From positions 1 to 64,000 of the forward strand of contig NZ_JAHYSG010000011.1 of assembly GCF_022095675.1 (NCBI RefSeq): a stretch of DNA of 64,000 bases, written 5' to 3'. This document shows, one piece after another, positions 7,474-17,042 of this stretch. Below the pieces are notes generated by a model. The model made no database searches and was not told where the DNA came from. It worked only from the letters and a program-made list of their open reading frames with translations. The translations under genes and the position numbers were made by a program. The DNA comes from Dactylosporangium sp. AC04546 (GTDB lineage: Bacteria; Actinomycetota; Actinomycetes; Mycobacteriales; Micromonosporaceae). Positions within the stretch are counted from its first letter, which is position 1. The number at the start of each line of letters is the position of its first letter.

Positions 7474-9282
7474 TCATCCTCCTGCTGCTCGGTATGCGGC
7501 GCCGACCGAGGTCGGGGTCGTGCCGCTGCTGTAGAGGCCGGTGTCGCCGGACTTGCTGCTGGGCAGCGAGAACCACGCGTAGCGCTCGACGTAGGACAGG
7601 CCCTGGAGCATGGCCGTCGAGTTCTTCACGAACGTCACCTGCTGGTCGGTGCTCGGATAGACCGTCCCGTTGTCGAAGCGCATCAGCGCGTACTCGGTGA
7701 TCCAGATGGGCAGCTTGTAGCGGTTGTAGACGTTCTGGATGTAGCTCTTGAGCTGGTTGGTGGCGGCGGTGGAGAAGTCGCCGCCGTACCAGTGCAGGGC
7801 GATGAAGTCGACGCGGTAGCCGCGGGACTTGATGCCGCTCATGAACTGGTCGAACCAGCCGCCGGGCGTGTCGGCGCCGTAGGCCGGGGCCGGGCTGCCC
7901 AGCCGCAGGCCGGTCCCCTGGAGTTGCGGCCACAGGTCGAGCGCCTGCTGCACCGACATGTTGGCCTGTTCCTTGAGGTCGGGCTCGTTGAAGCCGAGCA
8001 GGACCTTGCCGTTGGCCTTCGCCTTGTTCAGGTTGCCGCTGGTGACCGAGGCGCCGCCCCAGATCATCGGCACGTACTCGACGCCGGAGATCGCCGAGAC
8101 GCTCGGGTCGGCCGACCAGTTGTAGTACCAGGACGCCTTCACGTCGCGCAGCGCCTGGCCGTTGCCGGAGAAGTTGTAGGTGCTCACGCCCTTCTTCGCC
8201 GTCTTCACGGCGGGTGGGGCGGCGACCACGCTCTTCGATGCCGAAGGGGACGGCGACGGCGGCGCGCTGGACGTCGCGGGCGCGACCTGGGACGGCGACT
8301 CCGCGGCGGGCGTCTCCGAGGCGGCCGCCGCGACCTGCTGCTCGGGCTGCTCCTCGCCCTGCGTGGTGAGGTAGACGGCGCCGGCCGCGCCGGCGATCGC
8401 GACCGTGGCCGCGACGCCGACCATGGCCGGCTTCAGCGCGGCGAACCAGCCGGCGATCACCGCCTTGAACCCGCCGGCCCCCGCGCCGGTGCCGACCGAC
8501 AGCGCGCCGGTCTTGGCCGCCGCCGCGGCGAACACGAACGGCACCGGCACCAGCGCGATGCCCGCGAGCAGGCGCTCGGCGGCGACCATGTCGCTCCAGG
8601 CCCGGTCGCAGCGCTGGCACTCGCGGGTGTGCCGGGCCAGCCGCTTGCGCCACAGCGCGCTCGGCCGGCCGTCCCAGCGGGTGACGATGGCGTGCAGCTC
8701 CGGGCAGCGGGGCCGCCCAGCGAGCGCCCGCACCACCGCCCGGGCCGCGTCGAGCTGGGCCTTCATCCGCTGGATGCGCACCGCGGCGTGCTGCCGGCTG
8801 ATGTGCAGCGCCTCGACGACCTCCTCGCGGTCGAGCTGGCCGGCGGCCTCCAGCCACCACAGCGAGAGCAGCTCGCGGTCGTCGTGGTCGAGCCAGCGGG
8901 TCGCCTCGGCGACCTCCTGCCGCTGGCCGGACAGGCGCAGCCGGGTGATCGCCAGGTCGGCGAAGTCGGCGCCCGGGTCGGCGGTGTCGGTCGGGTCGGC
9001 CCAGTCGCCGACCAGCGGCGCCTGCACCTGGCGGCGGTGCCGGTCGCGGACCTGGGACATGGCGATCGCGACCGCCCATGAGCGGAAGCTCTCCGGGTCG
9101 CGCAGCCGCGGGAGGCCGTCGACGACGCGCAGCATCGTCTCCTGGACCACGTCATCGACGTCGGCGTGCCCCTGCAGCGCCCGCCCGACGATGTTGTAGA
9201 TCAACGGCAGGTACTCACCGACCAGGGCATCGAGTGCCCGCTGGTCGCCGGCTCGCGCCGCGATCACCGTGGCCGTACTCAT
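7474..9282 (-). CDS. Sigma factor / zinc-finger anti-sigma / TM / GH128-like glycosidase fusion
   Basis: The 602-residue protein begins as an ECF-like sigma factor: region 2 about 1-90 (ADVDDVVQETMLRV), region 4 about 125-185 (LHISRQHAAVRIQRMKAQL). It continues into a zinc anti-sigma-like helix pair with C193 and H218-x3-C222-x2-C225. One membrane segment follows (about 285-306, VGVAATVAIAGAAGAVYL), then a Ser/Pro-rich linker (310-360). Residues 366-602 form a secreted glycosidase domain of the GH128/Asl1-like type: FNEPD (E433) and WITEY (E530) are the likely acid/base and nucleophile. All the parts of a sigma, its membrane inhibitor and an external glycan-binding or cleaving domain are thus in one chain. 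Release of the sigma part would need proteolysis (inference). The gene lies 67 bp downstream of the M16 peptidase gene on the same strand. Confidence 0.9.
   Translation of the reverse strand: MSTATVIAARAGDQRALDALVGEYLPLIYNIVGRALQGHADVDDVVQETMLRVVDGLPRLRDPESFRSWAVAIAMSQVRDRHRRQVQAPLVGDWADPTDTADPGADFADLAITRLRLSGQRQEVAEATRWLDHDDRELLSLWWLEAAGQLDREEVVEALHISRQHAAVRIQRMKAQLDAARAVVRALAGRPRCPELHAIVTRWDGRPSALWRKRLARHTRECQRCDRAWSDMVAAERLLAGIALVPVPFVFAAAAAKTGALSVGTGAGAGGFKAVIAGWFAALKPAMVGVAATVAIAGAAGAVYLTTQGEEQPEQQVAAAASETPAAESPSQVAPATSSAPPSPSPSASKSVVAAPPAVKTAKKGVSTYNFSGNGQALRDVKASWYYNWSADPSVSAISGVEYVPMIWGGASVTSGNLNKAKANGKVLLGFNEPDLKEQANMSVQQALDLWPQLQGTGLRLGSPAPAYGADTPGGWFDQFMSGIKSRGYRVDFIALHWYGGDFSTAATNQLKSYIQNVYNRYKLPIWITEYALMRFDNGTVYPSTDQQVTFVKNSTAMLQGLSYVERYAWFSLPSSKSGDTGLYSSGTTPTSVGAAYRAAGG
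7478..7483 (-). promoter_or_regulatory. Ribosome-binding site deciding the start at 7471
   Basis: A perfect AGGAGG lies just before ATGACGATG. It touches the first ATG and lies 6 nt from the second, so translation most likely begins at 7471. It sits inside the last codons of the upstream sigma-GH gene. Confidence 0.8.
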
Positions 9283-9349
9283 CCGCGTCCTCCTGTCGCA
9301 CCTATTCAGGAGACGTGGACACGCAGGGTCAATAACAGGTTCCAGAAAA

Positions 9350-11026
9350 CTACCTTGCGCGACGCTTCAGCAACAACCGGATGCCGAGCACGAGCATGAC
9401 CAGCCCGGCGGCGTACAGGATGCCGTTGATCGTGCCGGTGACCGCGTCGAACGGGACGTCGCTCTCCGGGTCGCTGTTGTCGGCGACCGCCCAGGTCCAG
9501 GTGGCGCCGCAGCACAGCGCCACCACGGAGAGCACGACGAGGACGATGCCGCCCACCAGGGTGTTGGGGCCGGCCGGCGCCGGCAGGGGCGGGTGCTCGG
9601 CCGGCGACGGCTGCGGGATCGAGCGCGGGTCGCGCGCCGGCAGCCAGACCGTGACCCGGGCGAGGGCGGCGTCGATCTGCCGCAGGAGATCCGGCGGTAC
9701 CGGATGAATCGTCGGCTCGACCCGGACGGTGATGCTGTCGTGACCGATCAGCTGTCGGCCGCCGTCGGGATACGCGAGGCAGACCGCGCACTCCCCGTAG
9801 AGCACCGTCGCCGCCGCGTCGTCGTGCTGGAGGCTCAGGCCGTCGGCGCCGACGACCAGCCGGCCGTACCGCGGCCCGGCGACCACCCTGGTCGAGGACG
9901 TCGGCGCGGCGGTGTAGCCGGCCCACTCGGCGTCGAGGTCGCAGGGCACCTGGAGCAGGCCGCTGTCGAGCGCGTCCAGGGCGGTCCGGTGGACCTCGGC
10001 GACCGTGACCGCGTGCAGTTCCTCGCGGACCTGCTCGACGTCGCGGACCGGCTCGCCGAGCAGCAGGTTGAGCGCCTGGGCCGGCAGCCGGCCGACCTCC
10101 GCCATCGGGCCGGTCAGCGCGTCGCCGGCCTTGGCCCGGACCGCGTCGACGTCGGCCCGCTCGATCCGGCCGACGCGCACCTTGGCCAGCACGTCGACGA
10201 ACCCGCCGAGCACGGCGTCGTGCTTGCCGGGCGCCGCGTCGGCGAAGGCGGTCACCGAGGCGAAACCGTCGCCGCGCGGCGCGTAGGAGGCGGTGGCGGT
10301 GTACGAGTTGCCGTCCTCCTGGCGCAGCGTGCGGAACAGCTCGCGCTCCAGCACCCCGGCGAGGACGGAGCCGGCGGTGCCGCGCCGCACGATGCCGTCG
10401 AAGACGACGTGGGTACCTGGGCCGGTGAACCACGCCGGGGTGCGGGGCAGCGCCGACGAGGGCGGCGGGACCGGCTGGCGGACCCCGTCGCGCAGGCGCA
10501 GCCGCAGGCCCGGCGGCATCCGGCGGCCGGCCACCCAGAGCACCGCGTTCTGCCGGGTGAACCAGTTGGCCGCCCAGCGGCGCAGGTGCTCGCCGGTGAT
10601 CCGGGGCAGGCCCATCTCCTCGTAGCTCACGAGGCCGTAGTCGCGGGCGCCGTAGCGCCACAGGGGCATCAGCTCGTTGACGCTCATCCCCCGGCCGGCC
10701 GCCTCGGCACGCAGGATCGACCGCTCGGTCTCCAGCCGGTCCAGCGGCGGGTCGAGCAGCGACTCGCAGACGCCGGTCAGGTAGGTGGTGATGTCGTCCT
10801 CGCCGCCCTGCAGCGTGAACGTCGTCGAGATCGCGCCGGTGGCGCCGTTGTAGTGGTAGTCGGTGAGGCCGTGCCGGTGCAGGACGAGGTGTTCGAGCAG
10901 GTGGGTGATGCCGCGGTAGGGCAGCGCCTCGTCGACCTGGCCGACGCGGAACGTCAGGCCGGCGATCATCGGCCCGTCGTAGGACGCGTACAGCGCCGGG
11001 ACGCCGTCGACCTCCAGCCGCCGCAT
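9350..11026 (-). CDS. Membrane-anchored M16-family zinc metallopeptidase
   Basis: The 558-residue protein starts at ATG 11026; a GTG at 11032 overlapping the previous stop is an alternative with poorer spacing. HLLEH near residue 43 is the inverted HxxEH zinc motif of pitrilysin/insulinase peptidases, with ETERSILRAE about 75 residues later supplying the third ligand. Around 220-235 LRQEDGNSYTATASY matches the conserved Arg/Tyr of the second M16 half, so the enzyme looks active. Residues ~480-558 hold a Pro-rich linker and two membrane segments (LVGGIVLVVLSVVALCCGA; LYAAGLVMLVLGIRLLL), ending in KRRAR. The upstream gene overlaps it slightly, and the sigma-GH fusion lies downstream on the same strand. 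The substrate is unknown. Confidence 0.88.
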   Translation of the reverse strand: MRRLEVDGVPALYASYDGPMIAGLTFRVGQVDEALPYRGITHLLEHLVLHRHGLTDYHYNGATGAISTTFTLQGGEDDITTYLTGVCESLLDPPLDRLETERSILRAEAAGRGMSVNELMPLWRYGARDYGLVSYEEMGLPRITGEHLRRWAANWFTRQNAVLWVAGRRMPPGLRLRLRDGVRQPVPPPSSALPRTPAWFTGPGTHVVFDGIVRRGTAGSVLAGVLERELFRTLRQEDGNSYTATASYAPRGDGFASVTAFADAAPGKHDAVLGGFVDVLAKVRVGRIERADVDAVRAKAGDALTGPMAEVGRLPAQALNLLLGEPVRDVEQVREELHAVTVAEVHRTALDALDSGLLQVPCDLDAEWAGYTAAPTSSTRVVAGPRYGRLVVGADGLSLQHDDAAATVLYGECAVCLAYPDGGRQLIGHDSITVRVEPTIHPVPPDLLRQIDAALARVTVWLPARDPRSIPQPSPAEHPPLPAPAGPNTLVGGIVLVVLSVVALCCGATWTWAVADNSDPESDVPFDAVTGTINGILYAAGLVMLVLGIRLLLKRRAR

Positions 11027-11028
11027 GC

Positions 11029-11952
11029 TCACCGCCCCAGCACCTGTGTGCGTAACGACGCGAACACCTCGTGCTCGGCGCCGAAGTAGCCCCAGAGGAA
11101 CCCGGCGCCGAAGCCCCCGATCGCCTGGAAGTGCGGCCGGGCCGCCGCGAGGTCGCCGATTTTGCCGTAGACCAGCGCGAAGTAGTTGTGGGCGGTGATC
11201 GCCCGGTAGCCGCGGGCCCGGAACGCGGGATGGCGCACCGAGCGGGCGGCCGCCTCGTCGATCTCCGCCCGGACCGCGGGGCGGCGCAGGTAGGCGACGG
11301 TGTTGCGCTCGTCGTCCCAGTCCATGCCGATCTCGACGTGGGCCTCGACCAGGCTGAGCGCGGCCAGCGAGCCGTCGGGGCCCCGGCGCATGCACTCCAG
11401 GCCGAACGCGTGGGCCTTCTCGTCGGTGCCGCCCCATTTCGGGCAGTACTGCTGCACGACCGACGCCTGCGCGACGAACACGTGCGGCACGTGGCGGGCG
11501 AGCCGGTCGTACCGCCGGCGCACCTCGGCCTGCCCCAGCTCCAGACCGCGGTTGATCTTCAGTCGCTGCACCCATGCCGAGGTGTTGGCGGGCTCCTCGG
11601 CGGTGACGCCGATGAGGATGCGCTCCGCGCGGCGCAGGTAGTCGTGGAAGTTCTTGAACTGCTCCTGGCTCACGTGCTGGGCGCCGGCGCCGGAGCGCAT
11701 CCGCCAGCCCACGCTGATCAGGCGGGCCGCGTGCAGCACGCGGGCGAGCGTGCCGGGCTCGTGCTCCGCCGCGGCCCGCAGGAACGCGTCGCTGCCGTTC
11801 GTGTCCGACACGATGCGGACCGCGTACTCGTGATCATCCGCGTCGGCGAGCCGGGCGAAGAACGCCGCGACCGCCGGCCAGTTGCGCCGGTCCACCTCGG
11901 CGCGCAGCTGCCGCAGCTCCGGGTAGGGCGCCACGGGGTCGAAATCGATCAC
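11029..11952 (-). CDS. Hypothetical helical-repeat protein upstream of the M16 peptidase
   Basis: The 307-residue protein starts at ATG 11952 ([16 protein letters not shown]). It has no membrane segment. Its helices resemble tetratricopeptide-like repeats (for example [54 protein letters not shown]), in the style of DUF4034-like proteins; the assignment is tentative. The stop at 11029 overlaps the start region of the M16 gene (GTGA at 11032), which indicates translational coupling and perhaps a shared role. Confidence 0.82.
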   Translation of the reverse strand: MIDFDPVAPYPELRQLRAEVDRRNWPAVAAFFARLADADDHEYAVRIVSDTNGSDAFLRAAAEHEPGTLARVLHAARLISVGWRMRSGAGAQHVSQEQFKNFHDYLRRAERILIGVTAEEPANTSAWVQRLKINRGLELGQAEVRRRYDRLARHVPHVFVAQASVVQQYCPKWGGTDEKAHAFGLECMRRGPDGSLAALSLVEAHVEIGMDWDDERNTVAYLRRPAVRAEIDEAAARSVRHPAFRARGYRAITAHNYFALVYGKIGDLAAARPHFQAIGGFGAGFLWGYFGAEHEVFASLRTQVLGR

Positions 11953-12061
11953 GGCGGAAGAGCCTAGGTGAACTCCGCGCGGATCGGTGTCCCCGTTTCT
12001 GTCACTTTCAGGCGACCGTCCCGGACTCCCTTCGTGCTCAGTTTCGCTCGGTTGGCATGTG

Positions 12062-12095
12062 GCTGGTGGGGCAGAACCGAGCTGGTGGGGCAGAA
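12062..12095 (+). repeat. 15-bp direct repeat, 19-bp period, in the tex leader
   Basis: GCTGGTGGGGCAGAA occurs at 12062-12076 and again at 12081-12095, just before the GTG start of tex at 12105. Each copy includes a GGTGGGG that could pair with 16S rRNA and an AGAAT/AGAAC that could be read as a -10-like element, so the duplication may affect expression. Confidence 0.7.
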
Positions 12096-12104
12096 TGCTG
12101 GATC

Positions 12105-14540
12105 GTGACGACCTCCATTCATCAGCGGATCGCGGAAGAGCTCGGCGTCAGGGAGCGGCAGGTGACCGCCGCGGTCGACCTGCTCGATGGCGGGGCGACC
12201 GTGCCGTTTATCGCCCGGTACCGCAAAGAGGCGACCGAGATGCTCGACGACGCCCAGCTCCGCACGCTGGAGGAGCGGCTGCGCTACCTGCGGGAGATGG
12301 AAGAGCGGCGGGCCGCGATCCTCGAGTCGATCCGCAGCCAGGGCAAGCTCGACGAGGCGCTCGAGGCGCAGATCATGGCCGCCGACTCGAAGGCCCGCCT
12401 GGAGGACATCTACCTGCCGTACAAGCCGAAGCGGCGGACCAAGGCGATGATCGCCCGCGAGGCCGGCCTGGAGCCGCTCGCCGACGGGCTGCTCGCCGAC
12501 CCGGGCGTCGACCCGCAGGCGGCCGCGGCCGTCTTCATCGACCCGGAGAAGGGCGTCAACGACGCCGCCGCCGCGCTCGACGGTGCGCGGGCGATCCTGG
12601 TCGAGCGGATGTCGGAGGACGCCGACCTGATCGGCGAGCTGCGCGAGAAGATGTGGGCGCAGGGCCGGCTGGTCTCCCGGGTCCGGTCCGGCAAGGAGAC
12701 CGACGGCGCCAAGTTCGCCGACTACTTCGACTTCAGCGAGCCGTATACCAAGCTCCCCTCGCACCGCATCCTCGCCATGTTCCGCGGCGAGAAGGAGGAG
12801 ATGCTCGACCTCGTCATGGAGCCGCTGGCGTCCGACGACGACGTGTCGCTCTACGAGCCGGCGATCGCCTCCCGCTTCGGCATCCGCGACGAAGGCCGGC
12901 CGGCCGACAAGTGGCTCAATGACACGGTCCGCTGGGCCTGGCGCACCCGCGTCCTCGTCCACCTGGGCATCGACCTGCGGATGCGGCTCTGGCAGGCGGC
13001 CGAGGAGGAGGCCGTGCGGGTCTTCGCGGCCAACCTGCGCGACCTGCTGCTGGCCGCGCCGGCCGGCACCCGCGCCACGATGGGCCTCGACCCGGGCTTC
13101 CGCACCGGCGTCAAGGTGGCCGTCGTGGACGCCACCGGCAAGGTGGTCGACACCCACACGATCTACCCGCACGTGCCGCAGAACCGCTGGAAGGAGTCGA
13201 TCACGGTCCTGGCCGCGCTGTGCCAGAAGCACAACGTCGAGCTGATCGCGATCGGCAACGGCACCGCCTCCCGCGAGACCGACAAGCTCGCCGCCGACCT
13301 GGTCAAGGAGTTTCCGCAGCTCAAGGTGACGAAGGTGATGGTGTCGGAGGCCGGTGCCTCGGTGTACTCCGCCTCCGCCTTCGCCTCGCAGGAGCTGCCC
13401 GGCCTCGACGTGTCGCTGCGCGGCGCGGTGTCGATCGCGCGGCGCCTCCAGGACCCGCTGGCCGAGCTGGTGAAGATCGACCCGAAGTCGATCGGCGTCG
13501 GGCAGTACCAGCACGACCTGTCGGAGTCGAAGCTCAGCCGCTCGCTCGACGCGGTCGTCGAGGACTGCGTCAACGGCGTCGGCGTCGACGTGAACACCGC
13601 CTCGGCCCCGCTGCTGACCCGCGTGTCGGGCATCGGCGGCAGCCTGGCCGACGCGATCGTGGCGCACCGTGACGCCAACGGCCCGTTCCGCAACCGCAGC
13701 GCGCTCAAGAGCGTGGCCCGCCTCGGCCCGAAGGCCTTCGAGCAGTGCGCCGGCTTCCTGCGCATCCCGGACGGAGACGACCCGCTCGACGCCTCGTCGG
13801 TGCACCCCGAGTCGTACCCGGTGGTCCGCCGCATCCTGACCGCCACCGACGGCGACATGAAGTCGCTGATCGGCAACGCCCGGGTGCTGACCAAGCTCAA
13901 GCCGGCCGACTTCGTCGACGACCAGTTCGGCCTGCCGACGGTCACCGACATCCTCAAGGAGCTGGAGAAGCCGGGCCGCGACCCGCGGCCGGCCTTCCGC
14001 ACGGCCGAGTTCGCCGAAGGCGTCGAGACCCTGGCCGACCTGAAGCCGGGCATGCTCCTGGAGGGCGTGGTCACCAACGTGGCGGCCTTCGGGGCGTTCG
14101 TCGACATCGGCGTCCACCAGGACGGGCTGGTGCACGTGTCGGCGCTGTCCCGGACGTTCGTGAAGGACCCCCGCGAGGTGGTGAAGCCGGGCGACATCGT
14201 GCGGGTGAAGGTGCTCGACGTCGACATCCCGCGCAAGCGCATCTCGCTGACCCTGCGCCTGGAGGACGAGGCGACCCAGCAGCGCGACCCGTCGGCCCCG
14301 CGCGGCCAGCGTGGCGGCGGCGGCCAGGGTGGTCAGGGCGGTCAGCGCGGTGGTCAGGGCGGCGGCCAGGGTGGCGGCCAGGGTGGCGGTGGTCAGGGCG
14401 GCCAGCGCCGCGACGGCCGCAGTGGCGGCGGCGGGCGGCAGCAGTCCCGCGACGCGTTCCAGGGCGGCGGCGCGCTGGCCGACGCCCTGCGCCGGGCCGG
14501 CCTCGACAAGGGGCTCGACGCCCTCAACAAGAAGAAGTAG
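12105..14540 (+). CDS. tex: Tex-family S1 RNA-binding transcription accessory protein
   Basis: The 811-residue protein is read from GTG 12105 ([14 protein letters not shown]). Order of parts: N-terminal helical Tex region ([19 protein letters not shown] near 40), YqgF/RuvX-like domain from about 325 ([18 protein letters not shown]), helix-hairpin-helix repeats near 510 ([16 protein letters not shown]), and an S1 domain near 645-715 ([21 protein letters not shown]). A Gly/Gln/Arg-rich tail from 735 to 785 precedes the C-terminal [17 protein letters not shown] helix. Tex binds nucleic acid and affects transcription; the RGG-like tail probably adds RNA affinity (inference). Its 3' end overlaps the convergent methyltransferase by 17 bp. 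Confidence 0.95.
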   Translation: MTTSIHQRIAEELGVRERQVTAAVDLLDGGATVPFIARYRKEATEMLDDAQLRTLEERLRYLREMEERRAAILESIRSQGKLDEALEAQIMAADSKARLEDIYLPYKPKRRTKAMIAREAGLEPLADGLLADPGVDPQAAAAVFIDPEKGVNDAAAALDGARAILVERMSEDADLIGELREKMWAQGRLVSRVRSGKETDGAKFADYFDFSEPYTKLPSHRILAMFRGEKEEMLDLVMEPLASDDDVSLYEPAIASRFGIRDEGRPADKWLNDTVRWAWRTRVLVHLGIDLRMRLWQAAEEEAVRVFAANLRDLLLAAPAGTRATMGLDPGFRTGVKVAVVDATGKVVDTHTIYPHVPQNRWKESITVLAALCQKHNVELIAIGNGTASRETDKLAADLVKEFPQLKVTKVMVSEAGASVYSASAFASQELPGLDVSLRGAVSIARRLQDPLAELVKIDPKSIGVGQYQHDLSESKLSRSLDAVVEDCVNGVGVDVNTASAPLLTRVSGIGGSLADAIVAHRDANGPFRNRSALKSVARLGPKAFEQCAGFLRIPDGDDPLDASSVHPESYPVVRRILTATDGDMKSLIGNARVLTKLKPADFVDDQFGLPTVTDILKELEKPGRDPRPAFRTAEFAEGVETLADLKPGMLLEGVVTNVAAFGAFVDIGVHQDGLVHVSALSRTFVKDPREVVKPGDIVRVKVLDVDIPRKRISLTLRLEDEATQQRDPSAPRGQRGGGGQGGQGGQRGGQGGGQGGGQGGGGQGGQRRDGRSGGGGRQQSRDAFQGGGALADALRRAGLDKGLDALNKKK

Positions 14541-15099
14541 CCCGCAGCAGGCGCCAGACCGTCGTCCGCATCCGGCCCGTGGACTCCAGGGCCGGTCGGA
14601 CGGGGACGTCGTAGGTGGCGAGCGGCTCGAAGAGCCGTTCGGGTAGGTAGCCGCGGCCGGGATCGCCGACGAGGACGGTCCCGGTGCCGGCGCGCAGCAC
14701 CGGCAGTACACCGGCCACCACCGTCGGACTGTAGAACAGGTCGCCCGCCAACAGGACGTCCGCGGGCACAACCGCCGGTGCGGTGCTGATCGTGACGCCG
14801 TTCAGCGCCGCGTTGCGCTCGGCGGCCGCGAGCGCCGCCGGGTCGCTGTCCACGGCGGTCACCGCCGCCGCGCCGGCCCGGGCCGCGGCGATGGCGACCA
14901 GGCCGGAGCCGGCGCCGAGGTCGACCACGGTCCGCCCGGCGACGAGCTCCGGGCGGTCGAGCACGAACCGGGCCAGCGCGATCCCGCCCGGCCAGGCGAA
15001 CGACCAGAACGGCGGCGGGGTGTCGCTGCGGTAGCCGCCTGTCGCCTCGTACAGCCCGACGTCCTCGCCGGCGAGGTCCAGGGTCACCTCGGGAACCAT
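14524..15099 (-). CDS. Class I SAM-dependent methyltransferase
   Basis: The protein has 191 residues from ATG 15099; GTG 15111 is an alternative. [19 protein letters not shown] near 80 is motif I of the Rossmann methyltransferase fold, with VDSDPAAL as the acidic loop binding the ribose and GDLFYSPTV near 135 as the motif-IV region. The N-terminal [17 protein letters not shown] resembles the ETFBKMT/nicotinamide-N-methyltransferase-like group of small protein or amine methyltransferases. The substrate is unknown. The gene is convergent with tex and divergent from the gene at 15136. Confidence 0.88.
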   Translation of the reverse strand: MVPEVTLDLAGEDVGLYEATGGYRSDTPPPFWSFAWPGGIALARFVLDRPELVAGRTVVDLGAGSGLVAIAAARAGAAAVTAVDSDPAALAAAERNAALNGVTISTAPAVVPADVLLAGDLFYSPTVVAGVLPVLRAGTGTVLVGDPGRGYLPERLFEPLATYDVPVRPALESTGRMRTTVWRLLRATSSC

Positions 15100-15135
15100 C
15101 GGGACGCTCACCGCCCCGACGGTACCTTCGGAACC

Positions 15136-16062
15136 ATGCGAGCTGTGGTGGGACTCCAGGACGTCGAGCTGCCGGATCCCGCACCCGGCCCGCGCGACCT
15201 GCTGGTGCGGATCGAGGCCGTCTCGGTGAACCCCGTCGACGTGAAGCAGCGGGCGAGCGGGGAGTCGAAGGTCCTCGGCTATGACGCGTCCGGGGTGGTG
15301 GCCGCGGTCGGCGCCGAGGTCAGCCTGTTCCGGGTGGGCGACGAGGTGTATTACGCCGGCGCCATCGACCGGCCCGGCACGAACGCCGAGCTGCACCTGG
15401 TCGACGAGCGCATCGCCGGGCACAAGCCGCGCTCGCTGACGTTCGCCGAGGCGGCCTCCCTGCCGCTGACCACGATCACGGCGTGGGAGTCGCTGTTCGA
15501 CCGGTTCCGGCTGGGCCCGGACAGCACCGGCACGCTGCTCGTGCTCGGCGCGGCCGGCGGGGTCGGCTCGATGATCATCCAGCTCGCCCGGGCGCTGACC
15601 CGGCTGACCGTGGTCGGCACCGCGTCGCGGCCGGAGTCGCGGGAGTGGGCGCGTGGGCTCGGCGCGCACGACGTGGTCGACCACCGGCACCTCCCCGAAG
15701 GGGTGGATTTCGTCTTCTCCCCGCACACCGCCGGGCAGATCGAGACGTTCGCCCGGATCCTCCGGCCGGGTGGTCAGATCACCGCGATCGACGAGCCGCC
15801 CGGGCTCGACCTGCTCCCGCTGAAGGCGAAGAGCATCAGCTTCCACTGGGAGCTGATGTTCACCCGGTCGCTGTTCGAGACGCCGGACATGGTGGTGCAG
15901 CACGAGCTGCTGGACCGGGTCGGCGAGCTGGTCGACGCGGGGACCGTCCGGCACACGATGACGCGGGAGCTGGGCCCGATCGGCGCGGTACAGCTACGGG
16001 AAGCCCATCAAATGGTGGAGGACGGCCACATGACGGGCAAAGTGGTGGTCGCCGGGTGGTGA
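15136..16062 (+). CDS. MDR-family zinc-type alcohol dehydrogenase / quinone oxidoreductase-like
   Basis: The 308-residue protein starts at ATG 15136. It has a GroES-like N-terminal half (LLVRIEAVSVNPVDVKQRASG, GYDASGVVAAVG) and a Rossmann half with LVLGAAGGVGSMIIQLA near 136 for NADPH. The usual catalytic and structural zinc cysteines are absent, as in quinone-oxidoreductase members. It probably reduces a quinone or an enone in the cytoplasm. It is divergent from the methyltransferase, with about 36 bp between their starts. Confidence 0.9.
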   Translation: MRAVVGLQDVELPDPAPGPRDLLVRIEAVSVNPVDVKQRASGESKVLGYDASGVVAAVGAEVSLFRVGDEVYYAGAIDRPGTNAELHLVDERIAGHKPRSLTFAEAASLPLTTITAWESLFDRFRLGPDSTGTLLVLGAAGGVGSMIIQLARALTRLTVVGTASRPESREWARGLGAHDVVDHRHLPEGVDFVFSPHTAGQIETFARILRPGGQITAIDEPPGLDLLPLKAKSISFHWELMFTRSLFETPDMVVQHELLDRVGELVDAGTVRHTMTRELGPIGAVQLREAHQMVEDGHMTGKVVVAGW

Positions 16063-16121
16063 GGCGGGGCCAGTAGGGTGGTTGCCGAACTTTCCAACCG
16101 CCCCGCTGGAAGGGACCGTCC

Positions 16122-16994
16122 GTGTTATTGGACTACAGCGTGCTGATCGCGCTGGCCATCTGGATCGCCTTTGCGGTGGTCAGCCTCTGGCGGTCCCGCG
16201 CCCGGCTGCCGGAGGCAGGGCCGGCCCGGACCGACCCGCCCGGCGACGAGCCGCCGGCGGTTGTCAGCCTCATGATCAACCGCTGGCGGGCCGACGAGGA
16301 CGCGATCGACGCCACCCTGCTCGACCTGGCCGCGCGGGGCTTCCTGGAGCTGCGCCAGCCCGGCGACGACCCGGCCGAGACGACGGTCCGGCTGCGCAAG
16401 GGTGACGGGCGCAGCCTCACGCCCTACGAGCAGCAGATCCTCGACCGGGTCCACCGCCTGTCGGTCAGCGGCGAGACCTCGCTGAGCAGCCTGGCGTTCG
16501 GCAGCTGGTCGGAGGCGCGACGCTGGCGCGGCGCGTTCTACCGTGCGGTCGTCGAGGAGGCGCGCAACCGCGGGCTGTCCCGCCGCCGGCTCTCCCGCAA
16601 GACCTCCCGGGCGCTGCTGCTTGGCGCGGCCGCGCCGACCCTGCTCACCTGGTTCACCTGGTGGTGGGTGGCCCGGGACCTGGGGGCCAACCTGGCCGAC
16701 CAGCTCACCGGCGCGACGATCGCCACCATCGGGCTGGGCATCGCGCTCTACCTCGTCGTGGACTTCGGCTGGAGCGACCAGAGCACGCCGGAGGGGCAGC
16801 GCAGCGCCGCCGACTGGCTGGCCTACCGGGCGCACCTGGAGGAGGTCGACGGCGTGGCCGACCTGGCCCCGGCGGACATCGCGTCGTGGGGCCGGGACAT
16901 GGCGTTCGCCTCGGCGCTGGGGGTGCTCTCGACGGATGAGGCGCTCGTCCGCCTCACCCCACAGGCCCGCTTCGGAGGCCGTCAGGCCTCCTGA
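16122..16994 (+). CDS. DUF2207-like membrane protein
   Basis: The 290-residue protein starts at GTG 16122, behind GGAAGGGA. A membrane segment at 5-22 is followed by a cytoplasmic winged-helix-like part: PPAVVSLMINRWRADEDAIDATLLDLAARGFL is the hallmark region of the DUF2207 C-terminal domain. Two more membrane segments lie near 165-215 (LLLGAAAPTLLTWFTWWWV; TIATIGLGIALYLVVDFGW). It lacks the long N-terminal external domain of full-length DUF2207 proteins. Function unknown. Confidence 0.8.
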   Translation: MLLDYSVLIALAIWIAFAVVSLWRSRARLPEAGPARTDPPGDEPPAVVSLMINRWRADEDAIDATLLDLAARGFLELRQPGDDPAETTVRLRKGDGRSLTPYEQQILDRVHRLSVSGETSLSSLAFGSWSEARRWRGAFYRAVVEEARNRGLSRRRLSRKTSRALLLGAAAPTLLTWFTWWWVARDLGANLADQLTGATIATIGLGIALYLVVDFGWSDQSTPEGQRSAADWLAYRAHLEEVDGVADLAPADIASWGRDMAFASALGVLSTDEALVRLTPQARFGGRQAS

Positions 16995-17033
16995 CCGCTC
17001 CGGCCGCTTTCGGGGGCCGTCAGGCCGGCCCCC
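16974..17033. terminator. Paired GC hairpins between convergent genes
   Basis: Two short hairpins lie between the ends of the genes at 16994 and 17043: GGAGGCC/GGCCTCC (16974-16991) and GGGGGCC/GGCCCCC (17012-17033). GGCCGTCAGGCC recurs in each and a third time near 17039. There is no T-run; actinobacterial terminators often lack one. Confidence 0.5.
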
Positions 17034-17042
17034 TGGGGGCCG

